This document shows, in pieces, positions 11,113 to 22,140 of a DNA stretch of 64,000 nucleotides; the stretch's first letter is position 1; each line of letters opens with the position of its first letter. The notes below the pieces were generated by a model that ran no database searches, was not told the origin of the DNA, and saw only the letters and a program-made list of their open reading frames with translations. The stretch is from Euclidia mi (Eukaryota > Arthropoda > Insecta > Lepidoptera > Erebidae), in assembly GCA_944739405.2 (NCBI GenBank), contig OX123183.2:120908331-120972330 (forward strand), given 5' to 3'. Both the position numbers and the translations under genes were made by a program.

Positions 11113-12266
11113 CTAGACAATAATTATATGAGAGATATAAATACAAATAATTACGAAACAAACATTTGTTGATTAACAAAGTGTAGAGAGTCCGACATCA
11201 AACCGATCGGTTAAACAAGTACGACATCCATATAGAATATTAACATGTTGAGTTAGCATGGTGGTTTTGATGGTGCCTACCTATTACTTTATATTGTTAC
11301 CAGCGTAAACTGACAATACCTTTAATTATGGTGAAAGTGAAAACAATCTCAATTATCTTTTTGCAGTCACAACGCCTGCGCTACGTATAAATTCTATATT
11401 TTACGAACATTCTATCATCAAATACAATTAACACCCAGGTTCGCAAAATCACTATAATTCAGTGTACTGTACTCATACAAAGTGTGGTCCCGTGTAGGGA
11501 TCGAGACCACTATACATGACGCGGTATTAAGCGGCTGCCTCGTGGTGCAATGCTTTCTTATACAGACGAAATAATAACAGCAGTTGTTAAATATTGGCAA
11601 AGAGTACTTCGCAACCCATAATATTTACACTCAACATTTTCACGGAAATCTAACTGATAATCGTATGATAGATCTAGGAAGAAATATAATTAAATGAAAA
11701 GATAGAATTATTAAATTGAAGACTTGGTATTTGGCTTTCAGTACTGTATTTATTGAAAGACATAGTAACGATATTATAACAAATAAATATAAAGTAAATC
11801 AACTCACTGGTTTGAATAATCTGGTCACAAAATCCGTTAAATAGGGCATCTCCAAACGCAACACGGAAGCTTCCTCACAAGAACATTATAGCAGACTACT
11901 CCCAAATCATTACGTTAAAGAATCTCAATGTATTAATTGAAACACTGTCAACGGCATTAAAAGTATCTATAATTGTAAGCACGTGCCAAGATCACATCGA
12001 GACAATAATAGAATAAGAAGTGAGCGGGACTCTGCCAGGTTGAAACTCTCATTACAAGATCAATGATCTTGCTATACGATCTACCGTTTGATGCTTGTGA
12101 TCTTTTGTAATAGATAGACAGCAAAGCTACGTATATAATACAAGGGATACAGAGAATGCTTAGGCAGAGAGTAACTAACTGGTTTGTAATACCTAGATGT
12201 AAACTGCAAAGATACGCATGTAAAGCAACAGTTAGTAAATATCTGGGTATCACGTATGTATTTAGT
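11113..12266. other. AT-rich intergenic DNA
   Basis: The stretch 11479-11560 (GTGTAGGGATCGAGACC...GCGGCTGCCTCGTGG) resembles a decayed reverse tRNA-like SINE head. Nothing else recognised. Confidence 0.35.
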
Positions 12267-12277
12267 TACATTTGCAG

Positions 12278-12581
12278 GTTTGTGCACGTGGAGAGGATGG
12301 ATGACGAAAGATTGACCAAGCAGATATACAAGGCAAGTGTGAATGGGACAGGACGAAGGGGAAGACCTAGGCGGACGTTCTCTGACCAGATTGGAGACAT
12401 CCTAAAAACAGGACAGGTTAGAAGTACCCTGAACAGAAGAGCATGCATGAGGAATGTGATGGGAGTGAATGAAGCAAGAGAGATATGTCAGGATCGTTGC
12501 AAATGGCGTTCCGTAGCCTACCCCTCCGGGAAACAGGCGTGAGTCTATATATGTATGTATGTATTTATGTATGTATGTACA
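12278..12581 (+). mobile_element. 5'-truncated RTE-like LINE 3' end, 11-bp target-site duplication
   Basis: It is flanked by TACATTTGCAG at 12267-12277 and 12582-12592. Reading + from 12285 it encodes a LINE C-terminus: HVERMDDERLTKQIYKAS, then GRRGRPRRTFSDQIGDILK and REICQDRCKWRSVAYPSGKQ, with the stop at 12540. A (TATG)n tail follows. The H-x-x-R-M-D-D and G-R-x-R-R-x-F patterns are typical of the C-terminal tail of endonuclease/reverse-transcriptase LINE proteins; clade assignment is tentative. Pieces of the same end occur at 23531-23648, 24585-24672 and 57434-57578. Confidence 0.75.
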
Positions 12582-12592
12582 TACATTTGCAG

Positions 12593-13607
12593 ATATTTAA
12601 GTATGGATAACCAACCACAAGAAAGGTCTTAAGCAAAGACAATCAAGTGCTTTGTATCATAGATAATATACCTGATAAATACTATTGTATTTTGTGCTGT
12701 GAAAAAGCTGATATATACGCAAGACGTATGTTTTGGATGCAACCGAGATAATGCTCGGACGATGACAACTATATTATGACTAGATATTTTGTGACAATTT
12801 TGCAATTGAAAACTTCTTTAACAACCATTTATGGTGGTAACTAAGCCCATGTATGCTATAAAAACAATGCTAAAAATATGCGTTATATAAATCACATAAA
12901 AATTTAAAGGGATTAAATAATATTTAATGGTCACTTGCTGAACCAGATAAGTCAAGTTCATCATCATCAACATTAACAGTTTGCAGAAGTGCTTATAGGG
13001 TTTTGGGATGGCACGCCACTGAGTTCGATTTATGATACTTCGTCATAAAACAAGCAAAATAAAGTCCCTATACATTAATGTTTCAAAAAGACTACCTATA
13101 CTATCCCGTTTGAGGACCATTTGTTCTTAACCACGCGAGTCTCTAGCATTCACATTATTCTAGACTAAAAGTCACATTTTTTTTTTACGTTTGCTTCATA
13201 GAACCCGTAGGTACTAATTATATATTCTGTGATAGAACCAAAAAGAAATACAAGTGTTTGGTTATTATTAGCAAGTAACAGCTTAGGGCATACAAAATCC
13301 AAGAATCAAACAAATCCTTCCCCCTTCTTAAACTCATAACTCCAAAGTCATATTTTATAGATCAGTATGTACTATATGAAACACACGAATACTTTGTGAC
13401 AAACTCAAGTGATAAATGACTACTATATTATTATAACAAACACGTGGATGACACAAGGAACTACTAAAAGCTTATTTGGCAATGTCTTTTGCTCTTTCTC
13501 CTACGAGCCAACATTTCAAACCGGCACGTTCCATGCTAAAATATTTAAATCCTGCATTCTGTTGAGTTGCTCGATTGATACCTTCAAGTAATAAGCACGC
13601 CATAATT
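12593..13607. other. AT-rich DNA; small RTE-tail fragment near 12957-13035
   Basis: TCATCATCATCAACATTAAC followed by GGCACGCCACTGAGTTCGAT resembles the minus-strand RTE 3' end at 45176. The remainder is unrecognised. Confidence 0.35.
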
Positions 13608-13617
13608 ATATATTTAG

Positions 13618-13936
13618 ACGAAGCAGCGATAGCTGAGTGGAGAGACCGACAGACTGCTACGCAGAGGGTCTCGGGTTCGAATCCACGGCACGCACCAATG
13701 ACTTTTCGGAGTTAAGTGCGTATTAAATTGTTAATTCTCGCTTGCTAATCGGTGAAGGAAAACATCGTGAGGAAACCTGCATGTCTGAGAGTTCTCCATA
13801 ATGTTCTCGAAAGACATGTGATGTCTGCCAATCCGCACTTGGCCAGCGTGGTGGACTATGGCCTTACCCTTCTCATAGTGAGAAGAGGCCCGTGCCCAGC
13901 AGTGGGACAGTATAAAGGACTGATGATGATGATGAA
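13618..13936 (+). mobile_element. tRNA-derived SINE, family B, with 10-bp target-site duplication
   Basis: It is flanked by ATATATTTAG at 13608-13617 and 13937-13946. The head reads GCAGCGATAGCTGAGTGGAG with B box GGGTTCGAATCC, then CACCAATGACTTTTCGGAGT. The tail is GAGGAAACCTGCATGTCTGA, CTTGGCCAGCGTGGTGGACT, GCCCAGCAGTGGGAC and (GAT)n. The head matches family A; the tail does not. Confidence 0.88.
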
Positions 13937-13946
13937 ATATATTTAG

Positions 13947-14341
13947 TTGAGGAAACTTATAAAAATATACACCAGAACTGAAAATGGTAAAAGTTAAAGC
14001 ATAAAATTCCAATAATACTATCAGGCGTATTATGATTGTCGGCGATATAATTCACAAGGGTTTCAATTCCGAAACTGACGACAATCAAATGGTGGTACGA
14101 ACAGTGTCAATAGCATGGTGTCTTAGCGAGATAAGGTTTATATTGGAACTTGACAGGTATATTTTCAGCTACCGCGCTGGGATAATTTCTAATATTTTCA
14201 AATTATTCCATGCTCCAGACTGTCATCTCATTCTAGAACCGAACAAACCAATAGCAGAGCGAGGTAAAACAATCATAAATGCTAACTTAATTACAGGAGT
14301 AGGTAATCAGAGTGGCAATTTGTACTTATTGATTACTCTGA
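13947..14341. other. Single-copy-looking DNA with a 125-codon frame ending in a SINE
   Basis: A + strand frame at 14032-14409 starts in anonymous sequence and ends inside the SINE at 14351. I see no family signature or splice context, so it is not called as a gene. Confidence 0.3.
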
Positions 14342-14350
14342 ATTACCTAT

Positions 14351-14700
14351 CATCATCATCAGCCCTTTATACTGTCCCACTGCTGGGCACGGGCCTCTTC
14401 TCACTGTGAGAAGGGTAAGGCCATAGTCCACCACGCTGGCCAAGTGCGGGTTGGCAGACTTCACATGTCTTTCGAGAACATTATGGAGAACTCTCAGACA
14501 TGCAGGTTTCCTCACGATGTTTTCCTTCAGCGATAAGCAAGCGATAATAACCAATTTAATACGCACTTAACTTCGAAAAGTCTTTGGTGCGTGCCGCGGA
14601 TACGAACCCGAGACCCTCTGCGTAGCAGTCCGTCGGTCTCTCCACTCGGCTATCGCTGCTTCACTCGGCTATCGCTGCTTCACTCGGCTATCGCTGCTTC
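14351..14700 (-). mobile_element. SINE, family B, with 9-bp target-site duplication and rearranged 5' end
   Basis: Left flank ATTACCTAT is at 14342-14350 and the second copy is at 14725-14733. The tail (CATCATCATCAGCCC, CACTGCTGGGCACGGG) is at the left and the tRNA-like head at the right. The last 19 bp of the head (CACTCGGCTATCGCTGCTT) are repeated three times at 14643-14699, and a further ~24 bp of non-SINE sequence separates the head from the second target duplication. Confidence 0.8.
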
Positions 14701-14757
14701 TATCGCAAGCATTTGACGCTGATGATTACCTATTATCAGCGTCAAATGCTTGCGATA
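14701..14757. repeat. Perfect 23-bp inverted repeat with 11-base loop at SINE 5' junction
   Basis: The arm 14701-14723 is the exact reverse complement of 14735-14757. The second target duplication of the SINE (14725-14733) lies in the loop, so the inner arm belongs to the insertion and the outer arm to the host flank. Confidence 0.85.
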
Positions 14758-14870
14758 ATGATGGCAGATTACGAGTGGGTAACGTGACTTTACGGTAGCT
14801 GATTTACATAATTTACCCCTGAACCTCGTCAAATAGGTACTTTTTTGATATCACATATTAATAACTACTT

Positions 14871-14970
14871 CAAATTAAAGTCGCTTACACCATGATTTAT
14901 ATATGTGACGTCAAAAAAGTACCTATTTGACGTCACATATATGAATCATGGTGTAAGCGACTTTAATTTG
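14871..14970. mobile_element. Fold-back element (MITE-like), 45-bp arms
   Basis: The arms 14871-14915 and 14926-14970 are inverted copies with one mismatch around a 10-base loop. The upstream sequence 14831-14860 repeats part of the arm (AATAGGTACTTTTTTGA). No transposase. MITE class is not assigned. Confidence 0.6.
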
Positions 14971-15676
14971 TAATAGTAAGCACCATTAATTTTATATGCT
15001 TGTGGCAGCATATTAAATAGCTGAAGAATAATATTTTTCTACATTTATTGTTTTAATAATGCGTAAGATCTCATCAATTGGTAAAGTCTTATTCTGGAGA
15101 ATTATAGTTGATTAAGTTTAAGGCTTTATGAATACATAACATTAAATCATTACTACATGAAGGCTTCTTTGAAGAAACTTCTTTAACTTTTCGTCATATT
15201 TTACTAATCGTCTTGGTCGGTGGTGTGCGAAATATCGTCTACCACACATGAAACGAAATACAAGTTGGATATTGACAAATTAGTACAATGTAAAAAATGT
15301 GCTGGACTATCGAATGCTAGGTACTTTTAAAATAGATGGGAGAGTAGTTAATTGATCATAAATTTGCGTTGAAACTATTAAAATAATTATCAATCAATCT
15401 ATGTTTACTTATACACTAGGTGAAACTGGAACGTTCTATCTATCATTTACTGGTATTCGCCCCAGGCGTCAGCCACGTGGGGTAATATGACTAACGTTAG
15501 GGTGGAAACTTCCAAAAATTCCTCGTTTTGTGTTCCTCTACACTCCCCAAAAAACATATAATATGCCACATTTCAACTTCTTTCGCCCAGTAGGTTCGGC
15601 TATGCGCTGTCTGTCATTCAGTCAGTAGAAAATATAATACAGATTGCCGTAGATACTTTAATAATTATATTCTGTA
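14971..15676. other. AT-rich DNA with dispersed repeat fragment at 15480-15630
   Basis: The fragment contains CTTCCAAAAATTCC and CATTTCAACTTCTTTCGCCC then GTCTGTCATTCAGTCAGT, as in 53073-53340. No gene. Confidence 0.4.
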
Positions 15677-16855
15677 CTAGCTGACCCGGCGAACTCAGTA
15701 TCGCTTATTAAGAGTTTTTATTTAATTCCCTTTTTCCAAGCCCCTTTTCCAAAGTTACCATTGACTTAGAGCTTAATCTCCTATCATTTCAGAGTCTATA
15801 AATGATGAACAAACAAACATAGATTTTTATATAATATTGAATTCCCCATTCCTTCAAATATCGGAGACGATACCCATATAGACTTTAAAAAAAAATCCCG
15901 TCCGCCATCTTTTATTTCCTACCCGCCATCTTTGATCACGAAATAGATGTTGTATTTGGATTCACCATCCCTTAAATCATCAGAGACGATACTCATATTG
16001 ATTTTTTAAATTTTTCCCTGACCGCCATCTTTGATTTCCCCTCCGCCATCTTGAATCACGAAATATATGTTGTATTTGGATTCCCCATCCCTTTAAAAAG
16101 CGGAGACTATACCCATATTGTATTTTTTTAAAAGTTCCGTCCGCCATCTTTGATTTCCTATCCGCCATCTTTGATCACGAAATAGATGTCGTATTTGGAT
16201 TCACCATCCCTTAAATCATCAGAGACGATACCCATATTGACTTTTTAAATTTTTCCCATCCGCCATCTTTGATTTCCCACCCGCCATCTTGAATCACGAA
16301 ACAGATGTTGTATTCGGATTCCCCATCCCTTTTAACATCGCAGACGATACCAATATTGATTTTTTTTTATTTTCCCATTCGCCATCTTTGATTTCCCATC
16401 CGCCATCTTTGATCACGAAATAGATGTTGTATTTCGATTCCCCACCCCTTAAAATATCGATGGCGATACCCATATTGATTTCTAAAATTTTCCCATCCGC
16501 CATCTTTAATTTCCCGTCCGCCATCTTGCATCACTAAATCAACTTCATATTCTTGTCTGGCCCCTAAAAGTTGTGGCGTAATTTTATATAGCCTTTTGGG
16601 ATAATTGGGCTATCATAGGCAATAACAATTTTTAAAATCCGACGGCTAGTTCCTGAGATTAGCCGACATTATCTTTTAGCCTTTTTAGCCTTTTGCCCGG
16701 CCCCAAATGGTCGAAGCGTTATGTTAGCCTATAGCCTTCCGGAATAACTGGGCTATCGTACACAAAAAGAATTTTCCAGATCCGACCGGTAGTTCCTGCG
16801 ATTAGCGCGTTCAAACAAACAAACAAACTCTTCGGCTTTATTATATTAGTATAGA
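15677..16855 (-). mobile_element. Non-autonomous Helitron H1 with internal ~119-bp minisatellite
   Basis: Read on the minus strand it starts TCTATACTAATATAATAAAG (16855) and ends GGGTCAGCTAG before T (15677), with no target duplication. The interior 15835-16530 is a tandem array of about six units of ~119 bp containing CCGCCATCTTTGAT (twice per unit), CACGAAATAGATGTTGTATT and GAGACGATACCCATATTGA. Five related copies occur downstream. Minus-strand frames through the array (62-76 codons) are repeat-derived. Confidence 0.75.
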
Positions 16856-17227
16856 TAGATAGATGTAAAAGCAAAATATGTTTGTTGTGTATTATCCTTG
16901 GAAGATAGACATAATATACCATTGCGGACTTTTTTGTAGATCTATTAAAGAGGTACAATCCCACCATACATTGTTTTGTTATAACTCGAAAGGTTTTGGC
17001 AGCGTTTTCGAGGAAAGCGCCCGATCGGCTCAATTTTTGCCGGCGCGTTGAACTAATATCGTCGTAATATCGTCAGTTTGCACAAAACCTAAACTTATTA
17101 TACACTAAAATCTTCCTCAGGGATCACTCTCGATGTTGTTGAAAACCGTATAAAAATTTGTCCAGTACTTTTCGAGTTTTAAGCGAACAGACAGACAGAC
17201 ACCGCGGCGGGGGACTTTGTTTTATAA
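16856..17227. repeat. Dispersed repeat fragment, Helitron-like
   Basis: The sequence around AAGCGAACAGACAGACAGAC and GCGGCGGGGGACTTTGTTTT at 17180-17225 resembles a common lepidopteran repeat end (from memory). The preceding part is unrecognised. Confidence 0.35.
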
Positions 17228-17403
17228 TCTCTAATATATAAAATTCTCGTGTCACAGTTTTCGTTGCCATACTCCTCCGAAACGGCTTGACCGATTTTGA
17301 TGAAATTTTTTGTGCTTATCCGGTATCTATGAGAATCGGCCAACATCTATTTTTCAAAAAAAAAAAAAAATTTTTGCAAAACAACGTTTGCCGGGTCAGC
17401 TAG
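17228..17403 (+). mobile_element. Short non-autonomous Helitron
   Basis: It starts TCTCTAATATATAAAATTCT and ends TTTGCCGGGTCAGCTAG before T. A nearly identical copy lies at 25388-25560, differing mainly in the poly-A tract and a few substitutions, so both are young. Confidence 0.7.
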
Positions 17404-17740
17404 TGTATAGATAGATTATTCAAACAAGGAAACATGTTTCATAACTCACGACAATGTTCCATAGCACGAAACACATATCAAAGCATGTAAGCAGCTGTTT
17501 CTAAAAGATATATGGGAGTGATCACGTGTGCACCATAAATAATATAGAATTCTGGCTGTGTGTATTGTAATAATTAAAATACAATTTGGCTATGCCTAGA
17601 TTGTGTTATATTATTAGTACTCGTGACTAAATATTTGGTGCTATCGGCCAAAATTAATTTATGATATATTTGACGCCGGGCCTGCCGGAAATGTAAAGAG
17701 GAAATACCTATGTATATTTTGTGTATGAGTAGAGTCAGCG
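17404..17740. other. No gene or repeat recognised
   Basis: AT-rich DNA without a supported feature. Confidence 0.35.
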
Positions 17741-18091
17741 AAAGTCCAGTTGCGATACCAATATACTGACAGGGTCTCCAGTTCAAAAGCAAAGCATACC
17801 TCTGACTTTTTGAAGTTATATGCGTATGCCACGTCTCTCGGAGAACACCTTTTGCTTTTGGAACCGGCTGATACGAAAATTTTTGATAGTTATTATGGGG
17901 AGTCAGTAGCGTACCTCTGAATACACTAACACTAGTTTATGACACTAGTCTAAACAATGGAATATCGCAATCTATGTGGGTTGCACGGGTCAGACGGCGG
18001 GTGCTCATTGGAAATACTAATATACAATCACATTCGGTTAAAGTAGTAAGTGGACCCTGAATTGCATCTGGGATATCGCTAGGAGGATGAC
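17741..18091 (+). mobile_element. Old SINE, family A (diverged)
   Basis: The diverged head (TTGCGATACCAATATACTGA), then TTATGGGGAGTCAGTAGCG, ACTAGTCTAAACAATGGAAT, GGTCAGACGGCGG and a TCGCTAGGAGGATGA end follow the order of family A (compare 44080-44478). No target duplication was recognised. Confidence 0.6.
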
Positions 18092-18216
18092 TAGTAATGC
18101 TTACGCTTGGATTCCCCTAAAGCCGCAAAAATGGTTAGACCAGACAGACGTCTCCAGGGCAAATGATGAGGATTTTGTGTATGAATACAAAGAATTACAT
18201 TACAACTATATTTCTA

Positions 18217-18624
18217 CATACATACATAACGTCACGCCTTTTATCCCCGAAGGGGTAGGCAGAGGTGTATTTCTACACCCACTTTTCGCCAGATATACTT
18301 TAGTCCCACGTAATAAGGGCGAGCCTATTGCCGTACCGGGCACATTTTCAGACTCCGTGCTGCCACTGAGAATTTCGTGACAGAAAAACCCAATAACACT
18401 GCCCGACCCAGGAATCGAACCCGGGACCTCCCGATCCCACGCGCACATTTATGCCGCGAGACCAACGAGGCAGTCGTATAGGGTTTGATGTCGAGTTTTC
18501 CGTCTCTACGCAAAGATAGTATTTGCATCGTGTTATCCCTTAGTCGCCTCTTACGACACCCACGGGAAGATAGGGGGTGGTGACACTTGTATTCTATGCC
18601 GTCAACCACACAGCCAGTAACAGT
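18217..18624 (-). mobile_element. Full-length SINE, family D, with 13-bp target-site duplication
   Basis: It is flanked by AACTATATTTCTA at 18204-18216 and 18625-18637. From the right end: a 5' module (reverse complement of CCGTCAACCACACAG, GGGTGTCGTAAGAGGCGAC), a spacer, a tRNA-like domain (CCGCGAGACCAACGAGGCAG, GGAATCGAACCCGGGACC) and a tail ending in TACATACATACATA. The tRNA-like part is a Pol III promoter by family analogy. Confidence 0.9.
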
Positions 18625-18637
18625 AACTATATTTCTA

Positions 18638-19206
18638 TTCTGTCTAATGCTTTAAGCGTCTTTCTTTTCCTCCTACAGCGTCTAGTCTAGCAACGAGTGC
18701 TCGAGTAGGGTTAGGATGAAAGGACAACGGGTTGAACCTATCTTCGATCGCTTATTTATGCAGCAACCCACCCGCTTACAAGACGATGTAAAGAGTTAGC
18801 ATTGGCTTCAAGCACGAATAAGGCCGTTCGACCCTTCCAAGAATCTACTATCATTCTATTGGAAATACTGACTCTAAAGGAGAATGAGAAATCTAATCAA
18901 ATTCTTGAAGCCACTGCTAAGTTTTTAAGTTTTCCAGCTAGCGAAATATTCAGGTTCTTTTACTCAGCGTTTGACGAGATCAATATTTTTCTTCAATCTT
19001 CACAATTTTTATTACTATTGTCGATCTCAATTTTCAGTTTAGTGTATGTTTGTACTGTTTGCTTATAACAATGTTATCAAATCCATAGTAATTTCATCAA
19101 GCGCATAACTCTTGGGAATTCCAGGTATTTTATCAATCTTAGCAGTCGTATTATGTACTGTTTAACTCAATAATTGTAATTTTAAATTTAAGACATTTTA
19201 TCCCAT
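18638..19206. other. Anonymous DNA with an 88-codon open stretch lacking ATG
   Basis: The open frame at 18802-19068 opens with TTG (Leu), not ATG, and ends with a hydrophobic run (FLLLLSISIFSLVYVC). I do not recognise it and see no splice or family evidence. Confidence 0.25.
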
Positions 19207-19219
19207 TAACTCTTTCAAC

Positions 19220-19630
19220 CGTGCCGTGTGGTTGACGGCATAGAATACAAGTGTCACCACCCCCTATTTTCCCGTGGGTGTCGTAAGAGGCGACTAAGGG
19301 ATAACACGATGCAAATACCATCTTTGCGTAGAGACGGAAAACTCGACATCAAATCCTATACGACTGCCTCGTTGGTCTCGCGGCATAAATGTGCGCGTGG
19401 GATCGGGAGGTCCCGGGTTCGATTCCTGGGTCGGGCAGTGTTATTGGGTTTTTCTGTCACGAAATTCTCAGTAGCAGCAAGGAGTCTGGAAATGTGCCCG
19501 GTACGGCAATAGGCTCGCCCCTTATTACGTGGGACTAAAGTATATCTGGCGAAGAGTGGGTGTAGAAATACACTTCTGCCTACCCCTTCGGGGATAAAAG
19601 GCGTGACGATATGTATGTATGTATGTATGT
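19220..19630 (+). mobile_element. Full-length SINE, family D, with 12-13-bp target-site duplication
   Basis: It is flanked by TAACTCTTTCAAC at 19207-19219 and 19630-19642 (the first T may be tail). Order: 5' module (GTGTGGTTGACGGCATAGAA, GGGTGTCGTAAGAGGCGAC), linker CTTTGCGTAGAGACGG, tRNA-like domain with GTTGGTCTCGCGGCA and GGTTCGATTCC, body CGGCAATAGGCTCGCC, and tail GGGATAAAAGGCGTGACG plus (GTAT)n. It is nearly identical to the copies at 18217 and 20901. A 94-codon frame spans it. Confidence 0.9.
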
Positions 19631-19642
19631 AACTCTTTCAAC

Positions 19643-20888
19643 TGTGAATCTTTAAATTTCGTTCTATTCCCTCCCTGTGTCCGTCCTACTCAAACTGAGT
19701 GCAATACATTTTTTTTTTTTATTATGCTTATTTACATGGGCATCATGGTAAAAGTCCAGAGCTCATTCCTTTCTTAAATATAGGTAATATATTGTATTGT
19801 TTTAGGTAAGTATTCTCATATATAATATTGTCATGTTTTGGAGTAAGACTTATAAAACGAAAGAGCTCAACTAGATAGTTAATATGGCGTGTTTATCTAA
19901 TCTATTGCATTCTCGTTATTGACCTTGCGTTTCATGTCAAATTTGATATTCTAAACCAACTACCGCTTTTAAAGAAATTTATTATGAGGCACCGTACGTC
20001 AATAGCTTAACCTTGATTTTGAAGACACGAAAGTATATCGATCGGTAACCCATCTAATGATAATGCTCACGCAACGTTGCTTGTTATGTAACATAGTTGC
20101 AGAGGTACCGATTCCAAGTAATTTTACGATCGCAGTGATTTTATTTTTATATTTGACGTCAAACTATCGACCTAATGGCAGTAAAATTACCTAGGGAATA
20201 GGCGGTAATATTTTTATTAAAGTATGTCTCAGCTAAGGTATTACTATTTATATGCTATATTTCTCAAGGACCTACTTATGGCAAAATGTCTTAAGAGACA
20301 CTTTGGCACTATTGGATATTTTTAATCCACATAGCTTTTAAATAAAGTTTCTTCGTGGTACCCTGTTCTAATACCTCGTTGATTCAGATGACTTATTCGT
20401 TTAGGGGATTGTTATTTTCTGGTTGCAATTTCACCATCACCGTTATCGAAAGTGTCTGCGTCGGTCATTAAAGAGTCGCCATTTTCTTTCAGAATGCTAG
20501 TTGTTGTTGTCTGTTTTACAGCATTCTCATTTTCCTAGTTCGCCTGTTTGGATTTTTATAAAACAAGTGCAGTTTTAAGCGCTCTACCACGTTGACCAAA
20601 TTTACGGTCAAAGGAACTTGATTTTTTTTTAACTAATGTCGATATTGGTAATCATTTTTGCCCGCAAGAACTACTATTTTAGCTCGGCAATGTGAGGGAA
20701 GCCTCTGTTACAAGCCAGAAGAATAGTGAAGATGATTCTTCTTCTCGTAAGGCTATTAATCGGACAAAGACTACGCTTTAGCTCGCCTTCCACCAACTTG
20801 TGCTGCGCTAGGCCATTGTGATTCGCGGTTAGGGAATAGGATGGCGCACATTCATTTATTAAAGAATTAAGGAGTAAAGAGACATAAT
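19643..20888. other. AT-rich intergenic DNA
   Basis: No gene or repeat was recognised apart from short inverted GTAATTTTAC/GTAAAATTAC blocks near 20118-20190. Confidence 0.35.
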
Positions 20889-20900
20889 TATGTGTAACAA

Positions 20901-21292
20901 CATACATACATATACATACATACATATCGTCACGCCTTTTATCCCCGAAGGGGTAGGCAGAGGTGTATTTACTGTGTAAATGTGTAATAAGGGGCGAGCC
21001 TATTGCCGTACCGGACACATTTCCAGACTCCGTGCTGCTACTGAGAATTTCGTGACAGAAAAACCCAATAACACTGCCCGGCCCAGGAATCGAACCCGGG
21101 ACCTCTTGATCCCACGCGCACATTTATGCCGCGAGACCAACGAGGCAGTCGTATAGGGTTTGATGTCGAGTTTTCCGTCTCTACGCAAAGATGGTATTAG
21201 CATCGTGTTATCCCTTAGTCGCCTCTTACGACACCCACGGGAAGATAGGGGGTGGTGACACTTGTATTCTATGCCGTCAACCACACGGCTCC
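20901..21292 (-). mobile_element. SINE, family D, with 12-bp target-site duplication
   Basis: It is flanked by TATGTGTAACAA at 20889-20900 and 21293-21304. Same domain order as 18217-18624, with a deletion in the body: CTACACCCACTTTTCGCC is missing next to GCAGAGGTGTATTTAC. The long minus-strand frames crossing it (130 and 149 codons) are repeat-derived. Confidence 0.88.
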
Positions 21293-21304
21293 TATGTGTA
21301 ACAA

Positions 21305-22000
21305 ATTTGATAATATACCTTTCTTTCATTACAAAACAAGCGGAAAGTGTATCAAAGTCATTTAAGCACGAAGATGTAGTAACGAATAACATACAGAATT
21401 ACAGACTTCTGTCACAAAACTTGCAACTGTATAGAGCAAGTCGCAATCACATATTACACGCGTAAACAACCGTAATTTTGTCGGGTGCATGACCATCGCT
21501 GCCCATGTTAACGCTTAACATTCCCCTGATAATAATATGCGCTTCTGATACCCATCCTCTGTATTTCAAAGTTGACTTTCAATTAGTAGCACATAGCTTT
21601 GTTGAACTCGGCAATTAAAATGGATTAGTGATTCTTGGTCAAGTAATATCATAAGTAAGATAATAACATTTTAGCAAATCGACTCTTGACTAAGGCCAGG
21701 TTTCACCACCTCCTAAGCCTTTCTACCAATGGAAGAAAAGAGGAACCCACAACGCACCCTCGGATTGACTACCCCAACTATTGCAATAGAAAAAGGTTAA
21801 CAATACTCAAGGTTACAAACTCCTCTAAAACTTGGGGCTAACAAACATAATTTTTAAGCAATTTTATTCTCGATCTTAATAAACAGATAGTAACTTAAAA
21901 TATATTTAAGTATAGGTACATACAACAAACATGATTTTCTTTTATAGATGATGGTACGGAACCCTTCGTGCGCGAGTCCAACTCGCACTTGGCTATTTTT
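21305..22000. other. Anonymous intergenic DNA
   Basis: No feature recognised. Confidence 0.35.
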
Positions 22001-22140
22001 TTTTCTGTTCGATCTCGTGGGCATTTCGCGAAATCCCATTTTGTGCGGCCCCTATCCACAAAGACCATGCATAACAACTTTCGGCTTCTTTTGCCCAACA
22101 ATTTCGGTTTTGCATTGTCTGTCAGTCAGTAACGCGAGAA
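22001..22140 (-). repeat. Dispersed Helitron-like repeat fragment
   Basis: GTGGGCATTTCGCGAAATCC, AGACCATGCATAACAACTTT and TTGTCTGTCAGTCAGTAACG follow the order seen in 8805-8945 and 53073-53340. Confidence 0.45.

Noticed and set aside
14032..14409. 125-codon frame as a host gene
   Set aside because: Its 3' part is SINE sequence and its 5' part has no recognised domain.
15835..16530. CRISPR-like array (regular repeats)
   Set aside because: Repeats are ~119 bp, imperfect, without unique spacers, inside a eukaryotic Helitron.
18802..19068. 88-codon frame with a C-terminal hydrophobic stretch
   Set aside because: It opens with TTG and no ATG, and has no splice or family evidence.
19363..19440. 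Possible functional tRNA genes at tRNA-like A/B-box segments
   Set aside because: Spacing and flanks are those of SINE heads, the sequences lack a clean cloverleaf by eye, and they recur within longer repeats.
4194..21392. Frames of 67-149 codons with MQIPSLRRDGKLDIKPYTTA-like sequence
   Set aside because: Translation of SINE family D copies; the same DNA carries tRNA-like A and B boxes and target-site duplications.
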